Assembly: GCA_963666475.2 (NCBI GenBank)
Contig: CAXXJM010000001.1
Coordinates: forward strand, 1,054,001 to 1,118,000
Length of the DNA: 64,000 bases
Direction: 5' to 3'
From: JBFHIZ01 sp963666475
Lineage (GTDB): Bacteria; Bacillota; Clostridia; Lachnospirales; Lachnospiraceae
Part shown: positions 55,186-63,824 of the stretch, one piece after another
How the letters are laid out: each line of letters opens with the position of its first letter
How positions within the stretch are numbered: the stretch's first letter is position 1
Translations under genes and position numbers: made by a program
The notes under the pieces: generated by a model
What the model saw: only the letters and a program-made list of their open reading frames with translations
What the model was told of the DNA's origin: nothing
Databases searched by the model: none

Positions 55186-56274
55186 CTAATAACTAATGCC
55201 ACTTAACTCAACTGTGACTTTCGTTCCTTTTCCCTGCTCGCTTTCATATCGAATCGTTCCATGCAGTAAATCCAAAATTCTTTTTACAATTGCAAGCCCA
55301 AGACCTGCACCTTGTTTCATGTGTGATTCTTCGCTCTGATAAAAACGATTAAATATCTTGTCCATTTTATCTTTCGGTATACCAATCCCTTCATCACGAA
55401 TAACAATACCTATTTCATTCTCATGTTTTGTGAGCGTAATATAAATTTTCGTGTTTGTTTCTGAATATTTCATAGCATTATCAATCAAATTAATCCATAC
55501 TTGCATCAACAGATTCTTATCTGTTACAAGTGTAACTTCTTCTAATCTGGGTATAAACTCAATATTCTTATCCTGCCACTTTTCCGAAAGAATAATCATA
55601 CACTTTCGAAGCTGTTCATCTATACGCACGCTGTCTTTTGCTGATAATATTTCCTGATAGTCCAATCTTGACATTTGCAACATACTTTCACTTAAATTTG
55701 ATAATCGAATGGACTCTTGATATACAAGAGTCAGATACTCCTTTCGATCTGCTTCTGAGAGATTCCCATCCAAAAGAATTTCTGCAAATCCAGTAATAGC
55801 AGTAATCGGAGTCTTTACTTCATGAGATACATTACTCATAAAATCTTTTCTCATATAATCCATTCCCTGTAGTTCCGTCACCATCTTATTTAGATTATGA
55901 ATCAACTCATCCAATTCATTTTCATATTGAAATCTAGCATCCACTTTCTTACTATTTTGAATGCGAACAGCGAAGTCACCAGATGCAATCTTAGTAATTG
56001 TATCGTTTACACGAGTGATTGGCACTGTGATTTTCTTAGTTCGTACAAAGAGAATTGCACCTGTCAGGCTAACAGTCAGACAACAAACAAATAAAGCTAA
56101 AATGCATACAACAAGTAGTGTCAAGTCATCCATACTTGGAATTATCATCATGGTTATTACTGATATCATAATAACTGCAATGATACAGCTAATCAGAATT
56201 GCTCTAAGCACCCCTTCCGCTAGGAAATGACCCAGATTTTTTTTGTATCGACGAAGTTTCTTTTTTTGTCTCAC
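55186..56274 (-). CDS. Sensor histidine kinase of the ABC/radical SAM operon
   Basis: 362 residues. Two adjacent N-terminal helices (about 15-45 and 48-75) with almost no loop between them make this an intramembrane-sensing kinase, as is typical for kinases that watch an ABC transporter. HAMP (about 78-130), phosphoacceptor SNVSHEVKTPI (about 143-153), ATPase with NLIDNAMKYSE, DEGIGIPKDKMDKIF and GAGLGLAIVK. It lies 6 bp after its regulator, last in the operon. The stop is TAG. Confidence 0.93.
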   Translation of the reverse strand: MRQKKKLRRYKKNLGHFLAEGVLRAILISCIIAVIMISVITMMIIPSMDDLTLLVVCILALFVCCLTVSLTGAILFVRTKKITVPITRVNDTITKIASGDFAVRIQNSKKVDARFQYENELDELIHNLNKMVTELQGMDYMRKDFMSNVSHEVKTPITAITGFAEILLDGNLSEADRKEYLTLVYQESIRLSNLSESMLQMSRLDYQEILSAKDSVRIDEQLRKCMIILSEKWQDKNIEFIPRLEEVTLVTDKNLLMQVWINLIDNAMKYSETNTKIYITLTKHENEIGIVIRDEGIGIPKDKMDKIFNRFYQSEESHMKQGAGLGLAIVKRILDLLHGTIRYESEQGKGTKVTVELSGISY

Positions 56275-56280
56275 CAGTAA

Positions 56281-56964
56281 TCACCTTCTCTCAACATTTA
56301 CTTTTGCTTTATATCCAAGTCCACGAACTGTAACAATTTCAAAATCAGAACATTCTTCAAATTTTCTTCGTAGTTTCTTAATGTGAGAATCAACCGTACG
56401 CTCATCCACTTCTGAATCCATTCCCCAAATTTCATCCATAAGTTCTAACCTGGTAAAAATATGATTCGGACTCGATAATAATTTATATAAAAGATAAAAT
56501 TCCTTCGGTGGCAAATCCTGTGTTTCTTCCAGAATTTTCACAGATAATGCATCATAATCCAGAACAGTATTTCCAACTGTCATTTGATGTTCATTCATTA
56601 TCTGGGAGCGTTTTAAAAGTGCATGGACTCGTAGCACCATTTCTTTCATATTAAAAGGTTTAATAAGATAATCATCCGTACCCACATGAAATCCCATTTC
56701 CATATCTTCTATCTGGTTTTTAGCACTCACCATTAAAATCGGGAATGTATGATTCGTCTTACGAATTGCATCTGTCAATTCATAACCATTCATCTTTGGC
56801 ATCATGATATCGCATATGAGTATGTCAACATGAATACGATCCATGATTTCTAATGCCTGTTCTCCGTCAAAAGCTTTATGCACTTCGAACTGATCCTGCT
56901 TCAGCTTTGCACTGATCATTTTATTTAAAGTTTCATCATCTTCTACTACTAAAACAGAAAACAT
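56281..56964 (-). CDS. OmpR-family response regulator
   Basis: 227 residues. The receiver has acidic pair VEDDE (about 6-10), phosphosite Asp in DILICDIMMPKMNGYEL (near 53) and Lys in YLIKPFNMKEMV (near 104). The C-terminal winged helix has the recognition region FTRLELMDEIWGMDSEVDERTVDSHIKKLRRKF (in part). It lies between the radical SAM gene and the kinase. Tandem direct repeats at the operon promoter (60322-60340) are the likely binding site, giving autoregulation. Confidence 0.94.
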   Translation of the reverse strand: MFSVLVVEDDETLNKMISAKLKQDQFEVHKAFDGEQALEIMDRIHVDILICDIMMPKMNGYELTDAIRKTNHTFPILMVSAKNQIEDMEMGFHVGTDDYLIKPFNMKEMVLRVHALLKRSQIMNEHQMTVGNTVLDYDALSVKILEETQDLPPKEFYLLYKLLSSPNHIFTRLELMDEIWGMDSEVDERTVDSHIKKLRRKFEECSDFEIVTVRGLGYKAKVNVERR

Positions 56965-56975
56965 ATATTCCCTCC

Positions 56976-58064
56976 TTACAGGAGCGCTTCTACCAACTCC
57001 TTCTTTTCAAACAGTACACATCCTCCTGCATGTTCTTCCATAAGTATACTCTGATCCTGCAACTTTTGAAATAGTTTTGAATGCAATGCTTCCTTCAGCG
57101 ATGTATCTTTCACATTTATATCAGAGTATGGAGAAAACGGACAAGGTTCTGCTCCTCCATGCGAATTAATGTGGAAAAACCCTCTTCCAGCAGCCAGACA
57201 ACCGCCTGATGTCTTCTCATCTCCTGGAAATGATATAAATATGGTATCTGGATGATTCTCCCGGATTTCCTGTAACTTATTTTTCATCCATTCTCGCTCT
57301 GCATCCCCAGGTGCTAAATGATTTGCCTCAGGTGTTACTGGAACAAATTCTATGTAGAATACAACCTTTGTTCCTTTTTGTTCTAATGTATGTAAAAACT
57401 CTTCGGAAGTTACTTCATCCATATTTTCCGTTGTCAGTGTGATAGAAGAACCAAATGCAAGATGCCTTTCTTTTAATACATCCATTGCCTCTGCAATTTT
57501 ATCATATACCCCTTTACCTCTTCTTAAATCGGTCTTTTTTTCATGTCCTTCTATACTGATAACAGGTACTAGATTACGGTGCTTATCCAATAATTCCAGG
57601 TACTTTTCATCAATCAATGTTCCATTGGTAAAAATTGGATAAATAATCTCAGGTATTTCTCCTGCTGCTTCGATGACATCTCTTCGAATCATTGGCTCCC
57701 CGCCCGCTAAAAGAATAAAGCCTATGCCAAGGTCTCTTGCCTCATAAAATATTTTCGCCCATTCTCCTTTTGTGAGCTGTGAAAAAGCTTTTTCATCCGA
57801 GCAGGCATGGTTGGACCTTGCATAACAACCTGCACAATGCAGATTACAGTTACTAGTAATACTTGCAATCAAAAATGGTGGAATATTCTCTCCTTTTTCC
57901 TTTGCAAGTCTTCTTTTTCTCGTTGCTTCTTTACTGGAAATTGCATACTTCGCCATAAAGATGCTTTCTTTTGGATCTTTTAATGTTGCTCTTACTGCGC
58001 CCTTTACAATATTCTCTACTCCGACAGATAAATATTTCTCTAAATCAAATTTTTTTTGTATCAT
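56976..58064 (-). CDS. Radical SAM protein with SPASM-like C-terminus
   Basis: 362 residues. The radical SAM cluster motif is C73-x3-C77-x2-C80 in NCNLHCAGCYARS, followed by GGEPMIRRD and FTNGTLID. The C-terminal part adds Cys in GGCLAAGRG, EPCPFSPYSD and GGCVLF, as in SPASM/twitch enzymes that modify peptides, proteins or tetrapyrroles. The first 60 residues are a family-specific helical extension. It abuts the flavodoxin gene (0 bp), a probable electron donor. No precursor peptide gene is seen within the operon. The substrate is unknown. Confidence 0.9.
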   Translation of the reverse strand: MIQKKFDLEKYLSVGVENIVKGAVRATLKDPKESIFMAKYAISSKEATRKRRLAKEKGENIPPFLIASITSNCNLHCAGCYARSNHACSDEKAFSQLTKGEWAKIFYEARDLGIGFILLAGGEPMIRRDVIEAAGEIPEIIYPIFTNGTLIDEKYLELLDKHRNLVPVISIEGHEKKTDLRRGKGVYDKIAEAMDVLKERHLAFGSSITLTTENMDEVTSEEFLHTLEQKGTKVVFYIEFVPVTPEANHLAPGDAEREWMKNKLQEIRENHPDTIFISFPGDEKTSGGCLAAGRGFFHINSHGGAEPCPFSPYSDINVKDTSLKEALHSKLFQKLQDQSILMEEHAGGCVLFEKKELVEALL

Positions 58065-58490
58065 TTATTCCTCCATCATCATTTTTGCAAATTCAGATAC
58101 ATCAATTAAATCTTGTTTATCGGGCTTTCCTTTATGTAGCAGCGTAAATTCACCTCTACAATAAAAATCTTTTTTTGCAACTGCAATGCCTCGTTGTTCT
58201 AACAGTTTCTGAATTTCTGTTTTTGCACGCTCTGCCAGTGCAGATGTCGAAAATATAACCACTTTTCCTACATTTGAAGCCTCCAAACTATTAATGAATT
58301 TTTTTACTTTAGGATCGATTCCTGCCCAATATACAGAAGCTCCTAAGAAAAGCACGTCTATACGATCTGCTGCCTTTTCATCTACTGTCTTAGCCATACA
58401 TCCTACTGTATCAGCAATCTTTACTGCCAATCTTTTTGTGTTTCCAGATTTTGAATAATAATATACTTCATAACTTGAATTTGTATTCAT
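58065..58490 (-). CDS. Flavodoxin
   Basis: 141 residues. The phosphate loop YYSKSGNTKRLAVKIAD (about 11-27) and the ring-binding segment FLGASVYWAGIDPKVKKF (about 48-65) are clear. Short-chain cytoplasmic flavodoxin. It is encoded directly before the radical SAM protein in the same operon, so it can reduce the radical SAM cluster. Confidence 0.92.
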   Translation of the reverse strand: MNTNSSYEVYYYSKSGNTKRLAVKIADTVGCMAKTVDEKAADRIDVLFLGASVYWAGIDPKVKKFINSLEASNVGKVVIFSTSALAERAKTEIQKLLEQRGIAVAKKDFYCRGEFTLLHKGKPDKQDLIDVSEFAKMMMEE

Positions 58491-58511
58491 ATTTTACCTC
58501 TTTCCTGTTTA

Positions 58512-59186
58512 TTATTTTCTTTCCACTAATTGTCCAGCTTTTAAATCAAAAATTTTATCAACTAAATTCAATACCCTTTCATCATGAGTTACAATGATTC
58601 CTGCTTTCTGATATTTTTTCACTTCCTTACGAATCATTTCCACAACTTGATACCCTCTCTCTGCATCTAAGCTTGCCGTTGGTTCATCTGCAAGAATCAA
58701 TGATGGATCATTCATAAATGCTCTGGCAATGGCAGTTCTTTGCTTTTCTCCACCAGATAACTGTCCAGAATATCTTTTCTGACATTCTGTCAGTCCAAGG
58801 TCTTCTAGCAGTTCATCTATTTTATTTGAATCTGCCTTTTCATTCATTTTCCCAACAATTCCAAGCTGTTCTCTCACTGTCAAAAATGGGAGCAACTGAT
58901 GACTTTGAAAAATAAAACCTATTTCCCGTCTTCGTATCTTTGTAAGATGTTTCTGTGATTCTGAAGATATATTTTTATCATGAATCATTACCGTTCCACT
59001 ATCTGGAGAAAGCAATCCACCCGCAATTGACAAAAATGTACTTTTCCCTGTTCCCGATGGCCCAACGACCGCAACAAATTCTCCTTCTCCTACAATAAGA
59101 TTTAATTTTGACAAAACCACACGGTTATTCATACCATCAAGAAATGATTTTGTTACATTCTGCATCTTTAATATTTCTTTACTCAT
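58512..59186 (-). CDS. ABC transporter ATP-binding protein, LolD/MacB type
   Basis: 224 residues from the ATG at 59186, which has GGAGG 8 bp ahead inside the FtsX gene. Walker A is GPSGTGKST (about 37-45), signature LSGGEKQRTAIARAF, Walker B LILADEPTASLD, His in IIVTHDERVLN. It pairs with the FtsX-like permease it overlaps by 8 bp. Such MacB-like exporters handle peptides, lipids or bacitracin-like compounds. Confidence 0.94.
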   Translation of the reverse strand: MSKEILKMQNVTKSFLDGMNNRVVLSKLNLIVGEGEFVAVVGPSGTGKSTFLSIAGGLLSPDSGTVMIHDKNISSESQKHLTKIRRREIGFIFQSHQLLPFLTVREQLGIVGKMNEKADSNKIDELLEDLGLTECQKRYSGQLSGGEKQRTAIARAFMNDPSLILADEPTASLDAERGYQVVEMIRKEVKKYQKAGIIVTHDERVLNLVDKIFDLKAGQLVERK

Positions 59187-60264
59187 GGTCTGTACCTCCA
59201 ATCACCATCAAAGGATCTACTTTTGCTACATATCTTGTGGAAAACAATCCAAATACCAGTGAAATCAATATAAATACACAAGATATCAATAATGCATCTG
59301 ACAATTTTAGGTAAAAAGGCATTGCCGCGGGTAAAACTGAAGCCATTGAAAATGCGAGTAAATTTCCTATTGCTACTCCACAAACTGATAACATCATAAT
59401 TTGAGACATCATAATTGTATTGATTTCTGTCATTTTCATTCCGATTGCCTTTAACACGCCATATTGACTCTGTTTTTGCAATGTTAAAATATAGAAAAAA
59501 ATACCAAGAATGACTGCAGAGATTACAAGTAAAACCCAAAGAATCATCTGAATGGTCATCTGCTCTGCAGCATAGCCTGGAAGTTCCTGAATAACCTCAT
59601 CCTTACTTAACACTTTCAATTTATCTAAGTGCACGTCTGCCGCTCCATTTACTGCAATTGCATTATAAGTTAATTCATACCCTGGAATAGAACATTTTCT
59701 TAACTCTTCATAACTTTCTAAAGATATAAATCCTACTGCTACATGTGAATACATTGCATCTTTTGCAAACCCTACTACTGTAAATTCATAATCCGTCCCA
59801 GAGTCTCTAATCACATCACCAATCTGAATTCCATTTTCTTCAAAAGAGGAATTCAATACAATTTCATGTTCACCTTGTGAAAGTTGTTTCCCATCAGCAA
59901 TTTCTGGACTTATGAACTTATCCGTCTCAAAACCAAAGTAAATCACATTAAGCTTTTCAAAATCATCACTGTTGCTTACCGTAGAACGAAAAATTGAAAA
60001 TCCTGCAGTGTCATAATCTGACTGCTTCTGTATCGATTCATATTGTTCCTTGTTAATATTAGACAATGCAAGCATATCTTCTGAATCACTGCTTAACACA
60101 AATGATTCTGCCGGCATCTTTGCTATAGTTGCACTCACAGCTCTTCCCAAACCATTCGTTAATCCCGATAAAAACAGAACCATAAAAATCAGTAGAACCA
60201 AAATCAGTTCAATTAGTAAATACTTTTTCTTGCTATGACTTATTTCTTTCCATGCTAATAACAT
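59179..60264 (-). CDS. FtsX-like ABC permease
   Basis: 361 residues: helix at about 17-38, a large extracytoplasmic MacB-type periplasmic-core-like domain (about 45-235), then three helices (about 245-270, 288-315, 325-350). ILQKQSQYGVLKAIGMKM between them is the FtsX signature loop. Its partner is the ATPase downstream. First gene of the operon, with AAAGGAGG before the ATG. Confidence 0.93.
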   Translation of the reverse strand: MLLAWKEISHSKKKYLLIELILVLLIFMVLFLSGLTNGLGRAVSATIAKMPAESFVLSSDSEDMLALSNINKEQYESIQKQSDYDTAGFSIFRSTVSNSDDFEKLNVIYFGFETDKFISPEIADGKQLSQGEHEIVLNSSFEENGIQIGDVIRDSGTDYEFTVVGFAKDAMYSHVAVGFISLESYEELRKCSIPGYELTYNAIAVNGAADVHLDKLKVLSKDEVIQELPGYAAEQMTIQMILWVLLVISAVILGIFFYILTLQKQSQYGVLKAIGMKMTEINTIMMSQIMMLSVCGVAIGNLLAFSMASVLPAAMPFYLKLSDALLISCVFILISLVFGLFSTRYVAKVDPLMVIGGTDHE

Positions 60265-60307
60265 ATTTTATCATTTCCTCCTTTTTTCTTTCCTTGCTAT
60301 GATAGAG

Positions 60308-60340
60308 ACTATATCAAGGTTATATGACCTGAATATGACC
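60308..60340 (-). promoter_or_regulatory. Promoter with tandem response-regulator repeats for the ABC/radical SAM operon
   Basis: Minus-strand GGTCATAT repeated twice with an 11-bp period (60340-60333 and 60329-60322), overlapping the -35 region. A TATAGT -10 box (60313-60308) follows. This is the typical layout for an OmpR-type activator. Confidence 0.6.
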
Positions 60341-60429
60341 AAAATTCTAACTGGTTTCCTTCCCTTTTGTGGATAACAGGTCTACGTCAAAAAGTAAACG
60401 CTACAAAGCGGGTAACTTTACAAATATAA

Positions 60430-60446
60430 GGCCATGATTCATGGCC
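60430..60446. terminator. Short hairpin next to the IS66 scar
   Basis: GGCCATGA-T-TCATGGCC, a perfect 8-bp stem, lies directly downstream of the IS66 fragment. There is no T-tract. Confidence 0.4.
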
Positions 60447-60590
60447 CTATGATTTTTGTGGTTTTCTTATATTATCCGGAAGCTTGTCTGACCAAGGTAA
60501 CAGATCATCAATACATGTTCGGTCCGTTTCTTCCATGTGTTTTGGCAGTTCCGTCAGTAGATATTCAAAGTATTCGTATGGTTTTGCTAG
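60447..60590 (-). pseudogene. C-terminal remnant of an IS66 transposase (TnpC)
   Basis: 47 codons read LAKPYEYFEYLLTELPKH, then DRTCIDDLLPWSDKLPDNIRKP and a stop. This is the conserved C-terminus of IS66-family transposases (TnpC). The rest of the gene and the tnpA/tnpB genes are missing. The remnant ends where the ISLre2 upstream region begins, so the ISLre2 element may have inserted into or next to an old IS66. Confidence 0.8.
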
Positions 60591-60599
60591 CGTAAAATT

Positions 60600-62230
60600 T
60601 TATTCGGATAATGGAAAATAAATAAAAAGAGAACACCGCTTTGTGTTAAAGTATTTATGGCTGACAACCAAATACAAACGCAAAGAAGAAAGGTGTTCTC
60701 TATGATTAACAGTATAAAATATTTTGAGGAAGAATGCATCAACAAATTTGAAAAATTAGAAGATAATTTTATGAAAGAGCCAATGAAGATGGCGGAGTAT
60801 GTGCTTGGGATGACGGAAGAGCTACATAAGCTCGGATTACAAATGATTCAGGAATCGCTAGAAAGTATGAATCAAATGCTACGAGATAGTCCGATTCGCT
60901 TACAGCATTGGGTTGTAGAATCTCATGAAACAAAGCAGTTGATCACCTCCCTTGGAGAAGTCCGTTTTCAAAAGACATTATTTACCAATAAAGAAACAGG
61001 AAAAAGTGAGTATTTGCTGGATCGAATCTTGGGACTAGAAAGAAATGAACGTATTACGGAAGATGCACAAGCAAAGATGTTAAAAGAGGCAGTGCAGACC
61101 TCCTATCGCCGTGGCGGAGAAGAGACGAGCCTACTGACAGATGTCAAAAAGTAGACAGTAAAAAATAAGATTCATGCACTTCAATTTCCCAAAAACGAGG
61201 ACCAACCAAAAAAGAAAAAGGAAGTCGAATATCTGTATATCGAAGCGGATGAGGATCATGCATCACTGCAATTTCGAGAACAGAAAGGGGATCTAAAAGA
61301 AAACGAGAACCATACAAAGAATAATTGCCTGCTGACGAAACTGGTTTATGTCCATGAAGGAATCGAACCGGAAGCTCCAAAAAGCAAACGAAAGAAACTG
61401 ATCAATCCCTACTATTTTTGTGGAGCCAGTCATGGAGAAGATAACCTGAAATTCTGGGACGAGATCTATGCATACATCAACAATCATTATGATCTTGAAA
61501 ACATAAAAAAGATCTATTTGAGTGCAGATGGTGGAAGCTGGATCAAAGCTGGAATGCACCGACTTGCAGGAATTACTTATGTATTGGATGAATTTCACTT
61601 AGAGAAGCATCTTACAAAACTAACAAGTCATATGAAAGACAGCCAGTGGGATGCCACACAGGAGCTTAAAAACGTCATACGGAGCAAGACAAAGAATGAA
61701 TTTCTAGAGTTAACGAACTTGTTGGAAGAATATCTGGAAGATGAAACTGGAAAAAAGAGAATGGCAACTGCCAGGGAATATATCCTGTCGAACTGGACCG
61801 CTGCCAAGCTGCGTCTTGGACGTAAGGAGGGGGTCATCGGAAGTAGTACCGAAGGTCATGTAAGCCATATCTTATCGAGTCGAATGAGCTCAAGACCGAT
61901 GGGTTGGAGCATTACAGGCGCAACCAAAATGGCACAGCTTAGAGCATATGAAAAGAATGACGGAGACATGTTAAAGCTGGTACGGTATCAAAAACGAAAG
62001 CTGCCAAAAGTAGCAGGTGCAGAATATGATATTCTAAGAAGCACGGATATCCTAAAATCGGAAAAGAATAGACATGGAATCGTTGGAAAATATGTCGAAC
62101 AAATCAGTCATACGATGACTTTACATAATAAAAAGCTTGTATATTTCAATTCTCATATTTGGGGATTGTAAAAACAAAACAGAAATCAATGGAGGAAGTC
62201 CAGGGAAATGACTGGGCTTGTTTTGAGTAC
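60600..62230 (+). mobile_element. ISLre2-type insertion sequence, boundaries approximate
   Basis: The left limit is taken after the IS66 remnant and the right limit after the AT-rich stretch past the transposase stop. No inverted repeat or target duplication was found by eye. Confidence 0.45.
60702..62171 (+). pseudogene. ISLre2-family transposase, interrupted by TAG
   Basis: The frame of 489 codons has one TAG (61152-61154) at codon 151. N-terminal INSIKYFEEECINKFEKLED and VLGMTEELHKLGLQMIQE, then LDRILGLERNERITEDAQAK, are the UPF0236/ISLre2 pattern. After the stop come VEYLYIEADEDHASLQF, ISAD-type segment IYLSADGGSWIKAGMHRLAG and YVLDEFHLEKHLTKLTSHM. In my recollection the stop sits where relatives have a Gln in KQTVKNK, so CAG to TAG would explain it. 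AAAGG precedes the ATG at 60702. The ends of the element could not be fixed. The element is probably inactive. Confidence 0.85.
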
Positions 62231-62345
62231 AAAAATAAGGTATATTAGGTAAACAAATCATTGCCTGATACTTCAGCGCATCGCAGGTGAACTCTACACC
62301 ATGAATTCCGAAGATAAATTTACGCTGTCGATAACAACACTTTAG
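62230..62345 (-). other. Short open frame with protein-like composition, unrecognised
   Basis: The minus strand reads about 38 codons without a stop (…RKFIFGIHGVEFTCDALKYQ…) between the insertion element and the HxlR promoter. It has no start or end signals. It is probably a fragment of a gene broken by transposition. Confidence 0.3.
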
Positions 62346-62374
62346 TTGTCCATCATCATTTAATGTATTATAAT
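62346..62374 (+). promoter_or_regulatory. Promoter of the HxlR gene
   Basis: TTGTCC (62346-62351), a 17-bp spacer and TATAAT (62369-62374). Confidence 0.65.
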
Positions 62375-62384
62375 TCTCTTATAT

Positions 62385-62400
62385 ATTATAGTACTATAAT
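62385..62400. promoter_or_regulatory. Perfect palindrome at the HxlR promoter
   Basis: ATTATAGTACTATAAT is self-complementary over 16 bp and overlies the predicted start of transcription, 10 bp after the -10 box. HxlR/YodB-type factors bind related TACT...AGTA sites, so autorepression is likely. Confidence 0.6.
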
Positions 62401-62424
62401 TTTTATTACCTAAGGAGGTCTCTA

Positions 62425-62751
62425 GTGAACTTTGATCCTAATGAAAATTGCCCCGTAACCTTTGCCCTTAGTCTGCTAAACGGTAAATGGAAGCTTCCCA
62501 TCGTCTGGGAAATCCATCTCGACAATACAATTCGATTCAATGAACTTCAACGTCATCTAAATGGCATTTCCAACCTTATGTTAAGCAAAAACCTGAAAGA
62601 GCTTGAGGCTGATCATATTATTGAACGCCATCAATATAATGAAATACCTCCTCGAGTTGAATATAGCCTAACCGAGACAGGTCAGGCACTTCTACCTGCT
62701 TTGAAGCTTTTAGGTGATTGGGGTGCCAAATACCGTTTAGAAATGCGCTGA
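62425..62751 (+). CDS. HxlR-family transcriptional regulator
   Basis: 108 residues, GTG start behind AAGGAGG. The winged helix has CPVTFALSLLNGKWKLPIVWEI, RFNELQRHLNGISNLMLSKNLKEL and RHQYNEIPPRVEYSLTETGQALLP, diagnostic of the HxlR/DUF24 family. The N-terminal Cys9 is the position that senses quinones, diamide or aldehydes in YodB and HypR. It converges with the amidohydrolase genes, so its target may be only itself or a gene outside the window. Confidence 0.93.
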   Translation: MNFDPNENCPVTFALSLLNGKWKLPIVWEIHLDNTIRFNELQRHLNGISNLMLSKNLKELEADHIIERHQYNEIPPRVEYSLTETGQALLPALKLLGDWGAKYRLEMR

Positions 62752-62864
62752 TTTGTAATCCTTCTATTTTAACTTCATTCATACAACCTGAGCTTCAATA
62801 CGCATTAATTGATGACTCATATCAAATAGCCAGACCAAATGGTCTGACTATTAGGTTAATACTT

Positions 62865-63824
62865 TTATGGTCGATTAAAGAGCTTTCTAGCATTTTCATA
62901 CATGATCATCTCTTTATAAGGTTTTAATGTTTCATTTGTTTCAAATAACTGATTGAGATCGTCCATGTTTTTTTTCATAAGTGCTAAAGGCGTATAAGGA
63001 AAGTCTCCACCATACATAATCTTATCCGGTGTTGTTATTGTCAAAAGCAGTTCCAACATATGGGGGGCGGGATTTCCAGCGGTGTCAAAATATAGTCGCC
63101 TTATGTTGTCCTTGACATCGAAGTTTTGTTCCAATAATCCCTGGAATTTTAGAAGTGGTTGAATCATCGCCATTCGATCTGCGACATTCGGTAGGAAGGA
63201 ACCGCAGTGTGGTACAACAATTTTAATATTTGGATATCGGACTGGAACATTGTTAGCCATTAAATTAAGCACCGCTCTTGTGGTATCACATAAGAATTCA
63301 TAGGCTGGTATAGGTCCTTGAGTGAAGACATTTTCGACCATCTGTTCAGGCTTATGAGGATGAATGATTAGAATCGCATTTCTTTTATCAAGGGTTTCAA
63401 ACAATGGATCCATCTTAGGATCCCCTAAGTATAAGCCTTTGCTATTGCTACCTATTTTCACACCAACAGCCCCTAGCACGTCGATTGCATATATAGCTTC
63501 CTCAATGGATGCTTCTACATTAGGCAACGGCAAAGTTGCACAGAATCCATACTGATCAGGATATTTATCCTTTATGGTTGCTGTATATCGATTCAAGTCC
63601 CGATTTAATGATACAGCTTCTTGATCATCCTCAAAATATGGATGAGGAGATGAAATCGATAACAACGTCCAGTCGATTTCACATTCCTTATTGGCATTTA
63701 TATGATCCTCTATAGTCCAGGTTGGAAGTGCGAATCCATCTTCTAATTCAACATGTTTCTCTAAAATAATATCCATATACGACTCTGGTAATAAATGGCT
63801 ATGTACATCGATCACTTTACTCAT
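62865..63824 (-). CDS. ACMSD-like amidohydrolase (decarboxylase type)
   Basis: 319 residues from the ATG at 63824 (AGGG ahead). TIM-barrel metalloenzyme with IDVHSHLLPESYM (HxH at about 7-9), ILIIHPHKPEQ (His near 163), IVVPHCGSFLP (His near 205) and the Asp in MYGGDFPYTPLAL (near 270). These are the zinc ligands of 2-amino-3-carboxymuconate semialdehyde and gamma-resorcylate decarboxylases, which act on aromatic or semialdehyde acids. The start overlaps the upstream amidohydrolase by 8 bp, so both share a message. The substrate is unknown. Confidence 0.88.
   Translation of the reverse strand: MSKVIDVHSHLLPESYMDIILEKHVELEDGFALPTWTIEDHINANKECEIDWTLLSISSPHPYFEDDQEAVSLNRDLNRYTATIKDKYPDQYGFCATLPLPNVEASIEEAIYAIDVLGAVGVKIGSNSKGLYLGDPKMDPLFETLDKRNAILIIHPHKPEQMVENVFTQGPIPAYEFLCDTTRAVLNLMANNVPVRYPNIKIVVPHCGSFLPNVADRMAMIQPLLKFQGLLEQNFDVKDNIRRLYFDTAGNPAPHMLELLLTITTPDKIMYGGDFPYTPLALMKKNMDDLNQLFETNETLKPYKEMIMYENARKLFNRP

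Noticed and set aside
10935..61154. Genome-wide reassignment of TAG to an amino acid
   Set aside because: About 8 of 48 intact genes here end in TAG at the expected C-terminus, including the UbiA, GNAT, AraC and kinase genes, so TAG works as a stop.
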